Shown piece by piece: positions 51,867-61,265 of a stretch of 64,000 bases of DNA. Origin of the DNA: Bombardia bombarda (lineage: Eukaryota; Ascomycota; Sordariomycetes; Sordariales; Lasiosphaeriaceae); assembly GCA_030512295.1 (NCBI GenBank), contig JAULSR010000001.1, positions 5,913,001-5,977,000 on the forward strand. Direction: 5' to 3'. Made by a program: the position numbers and the translations under genes. Each line of letters opens with the position of its first letter. Positions within the stretch are counted from its first letter, which is position 1. The notes under the pieces are model-generated. The model did no database searches. It had not been told where the DNA came from and saw only the letters and a list, made by a program, of their open reading frames with translations.

Positions 51867-52846
51867 GGCTGGGAAGGCGGGAGTTTTATTGTTTGTCCTT
51901 GGAAATATTGGCTATCTTCATTAGTAATTGCGTACAACTAATGGCGGGGGGTGTTTACTGCTCTCATATCTTGAAGGGACCTTTGTAGCATCGTCAATTC
52001 ATAGCCTTCATGAAGGACAGAGAAGTGTCGTCACGAACAACTAAAGTTAGAATTATATACTGCTGGGTAATGGTCAAAGAAAAGGTGTCATTCGCGTACA
52101 AGTACGCCCAGATCTCGGGAGAGCTTCTTGTTCGCCAGCATCATGTTGAGGGGCTTGATGTCAAAGGGCGTCGAAAGACGGGCTGCTTTGGTAGTTGTGT
52201 ATGCCCTTGTCTACCTTATTCTAGACTAATGATATGCAATCCACACGTGGCTGTCCTCCGTTGATGTCTATCCGTTCTCTAAAAGTTTCGATACCAGGAA
52301 GACATGCTAGAATCCAACGTCCGAGCCCCAATCGGCTTCTCCAATCTTCCTAATTTAGTTGTTGTTGTGGCTGAGCCGCGAAGCTCATGTTTAAGAGAAT
52401 TCGGGAGAGGACTCTCCCGCGGCAGTGAGTTTCTTGAACACGCGAGTGCAAAAAAGCCACCGTCGACTTCATTACGACCATTCCTTGGCCGAGCGCAACC
52501 ATATACGGTACATCCATACTAGGTTTCAATGCCAGCCCTGTTAGAACAAGATTGCATGATATGCATGCAGTGTTCTTTCTATGCATGCTGTATATTGTTC
52601 TTGTCCGGGGTAATTACCTCTGCTAAATTAATTAGCCAATTGTTCCTGGGGAAGGGTGAGGGGGCATCTCGGCACATGTCGACCACTGTGCCGGTCTGGA
52701 CTTTGTCATATAGAGCTTTAGCAGCCCCCTTCATATCTTCATGCTCTTGTTTCGAGACCTTCTCAATGTGTGTGTTCACATGAACTCACCTCATAACTGT
52801 TTCCTATTTCTCATCACGACGTGAGGTGACACGGCGCCTGAAAAAA
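51867..52846. other. Gene-free stretch of about 1 kb
   Basis: No recognisable gene. TATGCATGC occurs twice around 52558..52588. Contains the promoter of the MFS gene. Confidence 0.45.
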
Positions 52847-54406
52847 ATGGCGGCCCTCGACGCGGTCCGCCGCAGTCGGCTCTGGGCCGAAAAGAGAGTC
52901 ATCTTCATCTGCTTCCTCATCGCGTCCGGCCAGCTGCAATACGGCTTCGACTCAGCAGCAATCGCCGGCTTCCAAAGCATGCCCGGCTTTCTAGCCGTCT
53001 TTGGATACGTCGACCCAGCCAACCCGATCGGATACAACATCAGCACCGATGTGCAACGGCTTATCCAATCGCTGATGAACGTCGGTGGCTTCCTCGCGGC
53101 CGTGAGCATCTACACGTTTGGCTCGCACCTCTCCCGTCGCCTTGGGCTGTGGATCGGTTGCCTGCTGGGCTTCTTGGCCATCTCCATCATGATCGGGGTC
53201 ACAAATGTCGCCGGACTCTACGCCGGCCGACTGTTCCTCGGCGCATCCAATGGCTTCTTCATTCCCTATAGCGTCATGTACATGACCGAGTCGGCGCCAT
53301 CGCTGCTCAGAGGCTCGATCGTCGGCATGTCGACGTTCCAAACCTCACTCGGCGCGCTGCTTGGGATTCTAGTTGATAACTACACCAACCCGCGCCACAA
53401 TAACGCTTCCTGGCAAATTCCTCTGGGGGTTATGTATGTCGTGCCAGTCTTTGTGGGCACTTTGCTGTTCTTCCTTCCCGATACGCCGCGATTCTACGTC
53501 ACACGAGGGGAGGATGAAAAGGCGATCCAGGCGATCCGGAGGCTACGGGGCATTTCAGACGAGTCGCTGCTCCGCGCCGAGGTGGACGACATCAAGAACG
53601 CGTACCTGATGGAGAAGGAGCTGCACGCCGGGGTGCACCTCAGAGACATGTTCCGCGGACCCGACCTCAGGCGCACACTGATCTCCTACTGCTGCGTCAT
53701 CGGACAGACAGCGTCCGGCGTTGTCTTCATGTCAAGCTACTCGGTCTACCTCTTTGTGCAGGCTAAAGTCGGATCTCCATTCATGTGGATCATGATCTCG
53801 CTGGCGATTGCGCTGACGGGGAACATGGCGGCATTCCCGGCCATGCGCGTCTGGGGCCGGCGCGAGCTGCTGGTATCGTGCTCTATCATCTCGTCGGTCA
53901 TGATGTTCGCCATCGCGATAGTGTATACCGTCTTGGGGCGCGAGTCAGCGTCGGCGGGCAAGGCGCTCGTCGGGCTGAGCATCGTTTATACGTGGATCTA
54001 CGGCCTTGGTCAGGGGCCCGTGCTATGGGCTTTGTCGACTGAGATGCCGTCGCAGCGGCTGCGGTCGCAGACGGTGGGCACGGCGTCGGGGATTAATTTT
54101 ATTTTTGGCTGGTTGACTTCTTTTTTTACTCCCTACTTCATCAACCCGGACAAGATGAACTGGGGTCCAAAGTATGGGTATATATGGGGGGCAAGCAATT
54201 TGGCTCTCGCGGTTTGGGCATTTTTGTTTGTGCCCGAGACAAAGGGGAGAAGCTTGGAGCAGCTGGACGAGCTGTTTGAGAAGGGCGTGGGCGCCAGGAA
54301 GTTTTCCTCCTTTGTGGTGGAACGGCAGCTGGTGGATGGTTATCATGGGCAAGGGACGGCTGCATCGGAAGATAGCGAGAAGGTGGCATCTGTGTCTGGC
54401 AAGTGA
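52847..54406 (+). CDS. MFS sugar-porter family transporter
   Basis: Intronless, 519 residues. The start is the ATG at 52847. Twelve membrane segments are visible in two groups of six. Sugar-porter signatures are GQLQYGFDSAAIAGFQSMPG in TM1, GRLFLGASNGFFIPYSVMYM after TM4, LPDTPRFYVTRGEDEKA (PESPR-type motif ending the first half) and FVPETKGRSLEQLDELFE (PETKG motif) after TM12. The ALLQ-like region between TM6 and TM7 is cytosolic. It probably imports a hexose, disaccharide or related polyol across the plasma membrane; the exact substrate cannot be read from sequence. It is convergent with the Baeyer-Villiger monooxygenase gene, 354 bp apart. Confidence 0.88.
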   Translation: MAALDAVRRSRLWAEKRVIFICFLIASGQLQYGFDSAAIAGFQSMPGFLAVFGYVDPANPIGYNISTDVQRLIQSLMNVGGFLAAVSIYTFGSHLSRRLGLWIGCLLGFLAISIMIGVTNVAGLYAGRLFLGASNGFFIPYSVMYMTESAPSLLRGSIVGMSTFQTSLGALLGILVDNYTNPRHNNASWQIPLGVMYVVPVFVGTLLFFLPDTPRFYVTRGEDEKAIQAIRRLRGISDESLLRAEVDDIKNAYLMEKELHAGVHLRDMFRGPDLRRTLISYCCVIGQTASGVVFMSSYSVYLFVQAKVGSPFMWIMISLAIALTGNMAAFPAMRVWGRRELLVSCSIISSVMMFAIAIVYTVLGRESASAGKALVGLSIVYTWIYGLGQGPVLWALSTEMPSQRLRSQTVGTASGINFIFGWLTSFFTPYFINPDKMNWGPKYGYIWGASNLALAVWAFLFVPETKGRSLEQLDELFEKGVGARKFSSFVVERQLVDGYHGQGTAASEDSEKVASVSGK

Positions 54407-54760
54407 GTTATCGTCACATAAACAATGCGAGGCATTACGTTTCTTCGGAAGAGAACCAAGGGGAACTCGCACCAAAGTTTGTGACAATAAAATTGGCAAT
54501 ACCTAGAAGTACGTACCATTTTTTCGCGGAAGGCACCTCCCTGCTTACCGCACTAGTAAGTCCAATCATAATCACGTCATACTACCTTGGACTACCTACC
54601 TACTCTCGTTGCTTCCTTATGTGTCCTGTTGTGTAACCCCCATGCGTGGCAGGAGCGACCGTCCTGCCGTCACCTATTGGCCCCTTCATAGGTACACAAA
54701 ATCCAGACCCTGCCCGTTTCTTCTCCTGTCAGCCGCAAACCAAAGAATCTTAACAACAAC

Positions 54761-56824
54761 CTACTTGACAGCCACAGGAGTAACTTCAACTCCTTTCAGA
54801 GACCCCTCAGCACGATACTCTTCCAAAACGCGCATAAAATCCTCCAGACCCTCACTCCAGCCTGACTGTCTGGCTTTCTTCATCATGACCATGGGGTCCG
54901 GCGACACCTGCGAGGCCTCACCCTCAGAGGTAATGTAGCCCGGCGTGCAGCCCATGACTGCCGAAAAGTACGCTGCACGCCTCATTGTCTCCATGCTCCA
55001 CGCCTCCTCCGCTTCGCTGGTAACCTCGATAACGGCCCGCGATCCATCACCCACCTTGGCCTCGGCCGTGGCAATCAGGTGGACAATGTGCGTGATCGAC
55101 ACTTCGATAGTCAAGACGTAGTTCGCCGCCGAAGCGTGCTGCGACAAGCCAGTGAAGAACAGGTTTGGAAATCCGTTGGAGCACACTCCGTGTAGCGTTG
55201 CCGCCCCGTAGTTCTGCCACTTGTCGTCCATCGGCTTTCCCTCCCGACCATATATCTCGACCCCAGTCCGCACAGCCGGGCTGCCGCCACCGAGTGCAGG
55301 CGTTCGATAACCTGTGCTGAGAACGAGGATGTCGACCGGGTACTCCTTACCAGCAACCACAAGCCCCGTCTCAGTTGCTGAGTCAACGCCCTTGCCGTTT
55401 GTGTCAACGAGATGCACGTGAGGCAGATTGAACGCCTGCAGGTACTCGTCGCTAAATGTCGGCCGCTTACACCACGTCGGATACCACGACTTCAGCTTCG
55501 CCGCGGTTTCTGGGTCCTTGACGATCTCGTCAACCCTCGCACGCGCCGCTTCCGTGTGCGGAGCATCGATTCGATATAGCCTAGCGATGTGCTCGCCAAT
55601 CTTCTCGGGTGTCGGCTCGATGATGCCCCATGCTGGAGAACCCACAATGGCAGCGTATGCCCGGAATTGTGTCCATGCATCCCCCACCATGTTTTCCTGG
55701 TCCGCCTTCGGCGCATTAGTGAGATAAGAGTTGTAGTTCAACTGACGCTCCAACTGCCAGCCCTTCTTGTAGGCAATCTTGTTCTTCCTGCAGACATGTA
55801 AGCAAACGTGCTACTCGAATTCAGTTACCCATGAGAGAAGAGTCGTTACTAACCATTCATCAGGATCCGTTGCCCGCTGACCACGCCATGATACTTGCGA
55901 GGGCGTTCGCTGAAACACATACACCTCCTTCGCCCACTTGGCAAGTTGCGGCACAAGCTGAATCGAAGTCGCACCAGTGCCGATGACGCCCACACGCTTG
56001 CCTTGCAGCCCAGTGAGGTTCTGTTCCTCGGGCGTGCCGCCCGTGACAGAGTAATCCCAGCGCGCGGTGTGGAACATGCTCCCGGAGAAAGACTCGAGGC
56101 CAGGAATCTTTGGGATCTGTGGATTCGTGAGGACTCCACTGGCAGCCACAAAATACTGTGCCTGGACCTCTATCTCTCGGCTCTTCTCCTCAGGTCCGCG
56201 GCCTTCAGTAATCTTGACATTCCAGACCTTGGCCTCCTCATCCCAATGGACACTCTTCACACTCGACCGAAAAAGAGCCTTGTCGTGAAGGTTCCACTGA
56301 GTCGCGATTCGCTCGGCATGCTCACGGAGCTCCGAGCCCGGGGCGTACTTGCTCCTGGGCATGTAGCCCGTCTCTTCAAGGAGGGGCATATACGTGTAGC
56401 TCTCTACATCGCAATGAAGACCGGGGTAGCGATTCCACCACCAAGTGCCTCCAAACCCGCCAGCGGCATCGACTATGAGTATGTCGTCTGGGCCGCTGGC
56501 CACGCCGGCCTGGATGAGACGGGCGGCATAAAGGAGACCTCCGTACCCGGCTCCGAGGATGACGATTTTGTATTTTGCGCCGTTCTTGACCGTCTCTTTC
56601 GCATTCAATGCTGCGTGGTCAGCCCAAGGATCTTCTCCCAAGGCCCGAAACCGACCGGATTCAGCATCCTTAAGCTCGACAAACTGGCTGATGCCGTCGG
56701 CTCGGAATCGCTTGGCTGCTTCTTCGGTATACTTCTGTTGGAGTGCATACAGTTTCAAGTCCTCTTGACTGGGAATACCGTTTCCTCCTTCGGCTCCGGT
56801 GGTGTTGTCTGCTGCTGTCGCCAT
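54761..56824 (-). CDS. Type I Baeyer-Villiger flavin monooxygenase
   Basis: Exons 55854..56824 and 54761..55787, with a 66-bp intron (GTTAGT..TGCAG) whose removal gives DPDEWKNKIAYKKGWQ, encode 665 residues. The FAD-binding motif GAGYGG is at residues 91-96, followed by DAAGGFGGTWWWNRYPGLHC. The BVMO fingerprint F-x-G-x-x-x-H-T-x-x-W is at 246-256 (FSGSMFHTARW). The NADPH Rossmann motif GTGATS is at 282-287. The C-terminal half has ILVLSTGYRTPALGG and GFPNLFFTGLSQHASAANYV. The roughly 80-residue N-terminal extension is common in the PAMO/cyclopentadecanone group. It inserts oxygen next to a ketone to form an ester or lactone. The nearby cyclase-family gene and the transporter gene could form a catabolic set, but spacing and mixed strands do not prove this. 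Confidence 0.9.
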
Positions 56825-58701
56825 GTCGGCAATGGTGTAACAACTGGACGATCTTTGGTGGTTTGGCGGGAATAACGATTAGAGAGAGGGGAGGGGGGAG
56901 AGGACAAGTGATCGGTTGGGAAGAAGTTCGTTGGTCGTTTAATGTGGCAGGGTGGCTGGGACGAACGAACGGGTGTCCCTATGTGCAACCGTATAACCCA
57001 GTTGTGCCTACCCCGTTACATCCCTCACCGAGGCGGGTGCTGCTTCATTTGTCTGGCCAGGCCCGTCGGAATATTGGCCGCCATCCAAAGGGAACGAAAC
57101 CGAGTCGTATTCGGATCGGTCTTGGTCTACAGTCCGAAGGTGGAACCACCCCGGCAAACTCGCAAGACTCGCGCTTCGACCCTAGCTACATAATCCAACC
57201 CTGTCGGCCGGAAGCCCGCCGGATGACCCAGTCTTTCACGTTCATTATTTCACAGGAAGATACACTCCAATCCCTGAATGTTTGTCAGCTTGGTATCCAG
57301 ACACCGTTTTTGGAACGGTCGGACACTCTTACACACAAATGACCCCTTGTTAATCGACTATCTTCCCTGAAAATGGCGTTTTTAGATCCAAATGCCCTGT
57401 AACTTGGCTGAGCTCCCCTTGTCCAAGGTGAATATCTTGTATGGTGACAACCTCTGTAAGAAGTGGGTCTAAGAACCAAACTGACAAACGAACCAGGGCT
57501 GTACTGTAAGCTTTGGACGATGAAGACCACTGGAACTAGAACCAACTGTCGAGCAACTCAGTCATGCTACCTTAGTCAGATGAGAAGTAAGCAGCCACCA
57601 TCATTCTCTACACAGCCAACGCCCTCTCAAGCGGCCGCCATATGTGCATATCTACAACGAACATATTCACCAGTAGGTGCGCTGGGTTTGCATCCACAAG
57701 GGGAGCTGGCATACAACATCCTTGCAGCCGGATGCAACGGAGGGGTTCTCCAGAGTCGCGGCGGGGTATTGCAACCATTCTTCAACAAACGGGCCATTTA
57801 ATGATGCCAAGAATCCGCTACGAGGGTGCAAGTTGCAGGGCGGAAGGATTCTCCCAAGTGTCAGTCTGCAGAGCGGATACTCGATATCAAATTGAAGCTA
57901 CCTTACCTTACGTTTACGGCAAGTTATAGGTCCATCATGTTCAAAGCTCAGTACGAGTACGAATCTTAACGGTTGATTGCGTCTTCTCATCCTGACAACT
58001 TACCTCCCTCTTTATGGGTGGAATCAAACCTTCCCCTAAGTGCCAGAGGGAGTGAAGAAAGAGAGAAAATGCCATGCAGGGACTACTACTATTGACGCGA
58101 TTGTGGTGTTATTATGGTTATGCATGCCACAGTAGCATGCACCCAGACGGTTGAAAGTGGGGTTTGCCACCTCAGAAAAGCCAAGCCAGGTCTATCTAGG
58201 CTAGTCCGAGGCCTGTCCGAGCAGAAGTCTTATTCCGGTCTGATGGTGGACGATGGGATCAAAAGCCATCATATTCATAGGTGTTACGAAAGCCCCTCTC
58301 TTGCAAACGGTGGGTCTCGTCGTGTTCGTACATACTTGGCAATGAGACAAGCTAAGGCGGCCAAGTGCCGATGCGGTGGGTTTGTTGACCTCTCCCCCGC
58401 CCCCCCCTCCTTCTATTGCTCATGGGTTGACGAGTGCGGACCTCTAAACTCGTAGCAGCGCAGCTGGCTATCACATGGATGGGATATTTCTTGCGCATGA
58501 AATACAACCCCTGCACTTTGCACCTACATGACAACAATTCAGGACTGTTACACTGAGTTGTACTGATGTCCTGATGAATACATGCGTCAACCAATTCATT
58601 GTCAAGGGGCGCAAGGTGTAGAATAGAGAGGGGTGGTATAAGGATCCCCACCTTTCCCGACTGCGTGCTGCACCAGGTTGTCAGATGCAACTCACACCAA
58701 G
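56825..58701. other. Gene-poor stretch of about 1.9 kb
   Basis: Several medium ORFs (for example 56743..57342, 57463..57801 and the 57285..57545 minus frame) show no domain character and conflict with each other. Includes the promoter of the BVMO gene and that of the cyclase-family gene. Confidence 0.45.
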
Positions 58702-59899
58702 ATGGATCCAAGCTCAGTGCCAGATTATGATGACCTCCCCAAGGTAGAGGGAATGCCCTCAGGATGCGCCTGGGGAGTGTTCGACAAGGACGGCAAGAAA
58801 GATTTGTTCGGAACGCTGAACTTTTTGACACCAAAGATCGTGGCGGCCGCTGGCGCTGAGATTAAGGATGGCGTTTCCATCTCGCTCAAGTGTGTTTTGT
58901 TGGGCTTATTTCCCGGTTGGACATCCTCGCGGTTCAGCGAAGGTGGCAGATTGTGCCAAGTATGTGCGAAGATGAGTCGAACACACAGCTAATACTGTGC
59001 GATCACAGTTGGCCCCTAAATGGCATCAAGTTCCCGTTCCCCCACCGCAAGGCCCCCGTCCACCGCGCCAGCACGTTGCGCGAGCTCGGCATGGACATGG
59101 AAGGATGGGACGACGAGCTGGAATTCAACACGCAATTCAGCAGCCAGTGGGACAGCTTCTGCCACGTAACACACAACGACACGGGCGCCGCCTACAACGG
59201 GTTGAAGCCGACCAAAGAGGGTCTTCACGTCCAGACCACGGCCGAGAACACTCTCCCGACCATCGACCAGTGGCACGCCCGCGGCTGCGTCGTCGGCCGC
59301 GGCGTCCTGATTGACTTCAAGAACTACATCGACGAGACGACAGACAAGCCCTACCACCCCCTGGACGGCCACCGCATCACTGTTGAGGACATTGAGAAGG
59401 TGGCAAAGTACCAGGGCGTCGAGTTCAAGCCGGGCGACATCTTGATCGTCCGCACGGGCTACACCGAGGTGCTGGAGGCTCCGACGCCTGAGGATTTTGG
59501 CAAGATGGCGCAGGTGTCGCTGTCTGGAGTCCATGGGGTCGAGGAGACGGCGCGGTGGGTGTGGAACAAGCGGTTCGCTGCTGTGGCGGGGGATGCGCAT
59601 GCGTTTGAGGCGCTTCCGCCTGTCAATTCTGATGGCTCGCCGCGGGAGATGTCTCAGCTGGGTGAGTTTACTGACTGCTATGAGTCTGATATGAGTAATA
59701 GAGTATTCACTAACGGTGTGTAGTGCTGCATTCGTACTTTCTCACCTTGTTTGGTTTGCCCATCGGTGAGCTGTGGGATCTCAAGGCGTTGGGTGCGCAT
59801 TGCAAGAAGGTTGGGAGGTATAGCTTCTTGCTGACCTCGGTGCCGCTGAATCACCCGGGCCTGGTGGGCTCGCCGCCGAACGCGGTGGCTGTCTTTTGA
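58702..59899 (+). CDS. Cyclase-family protein (kynurenine-formamidase-like, PF04199)
   Basis: Exons 58702..58889, 59009..59661 and 59724..59899 encode 338 residues. Splicing restores GVSISLNWPLNGIKFPFPHR at junction 1 and MSQLVLHSYFLTLFGLPIGE at junction 2. Family motifs are FGTLNFLTPKIV, QWDSFCHVTHNDTGAAYNG (here His-x-x-H rather than the strict HxGTHxD metal motif of bacterial KynB), RGCVVGRGVLIDFKN, GDILIVRTGYTE and AVAGDAHAFEALPP. The C-terminus is typical (FLLTSVPLNHPGLVGSPPNA). The family hydrolyses amides or lactone-like substrates with a bound metal ion. Fungal members of this longer type are poorly characterised, so the substrate is open. The start at 58702 is the first ATG that opens the normal leader. 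Confidence 0.85.
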
Positions 59900-60444
59900 T
59901 GGGTTTCGTGATGGTATGTTTCTCTTCGTGAGTCCTTGGTCTTACTTAGGTTTCATTTCTTTTGGATTTACCGTCAGCATTGTGGTCTGGCCTGCGGATT
60001 TCATCGTTTATCAGGATGAATAGCACGTTTTTCTCCAAATACTTGCATATGGTTGTATGAACCGGTTGGGATATGATTTGTTTGACTTGATTTCATATCT
60101 AAACAGACGTGTAAACGCACATGTCAGAGCCGGTTTATTGGATTACTGTGATGATGCAACTTCAAGATCTTGTACCTTTAACCCCAACCCTTGAACCTTG
60201 AAAGAGATGGAGCCACGACAAGACCCGCCCTCAACCACACAGTGGTGCACTCAGGGAACCTCTGTTCATCCTCCTTCAACAAAGTCAAACACAGTCACTA
60301 CTACTACACTTCATCCACCACCCAACCAGAAACCATCACAATCACTTCAATCCTCGCCAACTCCTCCCCGCTCATAAAACCTGATCAAGCGCAAAAAAAA
60401 AAAAAAAAAAAAAGGAAGAAAAAAAAGGAATAATTCAATCCAAA
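59900..60444. other. Intergenic region with poly(A) tract
   Basis: 3' UTR of the cyclase-family gene and promoter/5' UTR of the thioesterase gene. A pure A run of about 20 bases lies at 60392..60412, interrupted and resumed to about 60427, just before the start codon. Confidence 0.5.
60392..60427. repeat. Poly(A)-rich tract in the 5' leader of the thioesterase gene
   Basis: About 20 consecutive A, then GGAAG and six more A, ending 18 bases before the ATG. Confidence 0.85.
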
Positions 60445-60984
60445 ATGGCAGACCTCCCCCTCGCCCCCCAAGGCGCCCCCTCCGACCCGTCCATCCTCGC
60501 GCACGTGCAATCCGTCTGGGCGCGCATCCGCCCCAACTCGGCCATCTACGCGATCCTGCTCTCCGACATCCGCATCGTCTCCGCCGCGCGCGGGCGCATC
60601 GTGGCGCACCTCACCCTGGCCGACGTGCACCTCAACAGCAAGCGCATCCTGCACGGCGCCGTCAGCGGCACGCTCTGCGACTGGGCCGGCGGCCTGGCCA
60701 TCGCCGCCGCCACGGGGCTCGACAAGACGGGCGTCAGCACGGACATGCACGTGTCGTATGTGTCCACCGCCAAGGAGGGCGACGTGCTCGAGATTGAGGC
60801 CTGGGTCAGCAAGGCGGGGAGGAGTCTGGGGTTTACGGGGTTTGAGGTCAGGAGGGGGGTGACGGGGGATGATGGGGTTAGGGGCCCGGTGGTGGCGACG
60901 GGGAGTCATACGAAGTATTTGAATTTTTATCAGGCGCGGGCGGTGGTGGTGGGGGAAGGGGAGGGGGAGGGGAAGATGGCTTGA
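60445..60984 (+). CDS. Hotdog-fold thioesterase (PaaI/ACOT13-like)
   Basis: Intronless, 179 residues. Hotdog-fold segments appear in order: ILLSDIRIVSAARGRIVAHL, then LADVHLNSKRILHGAVSGTL followed by CDWAGGLAIAAATG (central helix with the HGA/G-x-x-x-x-x-D pattern of ACOT13-type enzymes), VSTDMHVSYVSTAKEGDVLE (strand with conserved S-Y region) and GRSLGFTGFEVRR. The end (VATGSHTKYLNFYQ) has the family G-x-H-T-K step. It hydrolyses acyl-CoA thioesters, probably medium or long chain, in cytosol, mitochondrion or peroxisome. The last 20 residues are a Gly/Glu tail. Confidence 0.85.
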   Translation: MADLPLAPQGAPSDPSILAHVQSVWARIRPNSAIYAILLSDIRIVSAARGRIVAHLTLADVHLNSKRILHGAVSGTLCDWAGGLAIAAATGLDKTGVSTDMHVSYVSTAKEGDVLEIEAWVSKAGRSLGFTGFEVRRGVTGDDGVRGPVVATGSHTKYLNFYQARAVVVGEGEGEGKMA

Positions 60985-61265
60985 TGGGGGGTGTTGGTGG
61001 GGATAGATGAGAGAGTGCCTACCACATAGACATAGAGGCTAACAAGATCACGATGTTACGCAAGAGAGACACGACTCGTGAGTATAAAGGAGTGTACAAA
61101 TGAAAGACGCCGTCGGGCAGACTAGATACCCAAGTATAAATAAAGTGTACCAGTGGCAATTGACACATTTCCCATAGGCCATCAGGGCTCGGTATCCCAA
61201 AATCTCTCTCATACAACCCAGGTCTGATAGCTTTGGAAAGCCATCAATCATTTCCAAAAGACTCA

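Noticed and set aside
56743..57801. Two + strand frames of 199 and 112 codons upstream of the BVMO gene and beyond
   Set aside because: The first overlaps the BVMO start on the opposite strand; neither shows family features or codon structure.
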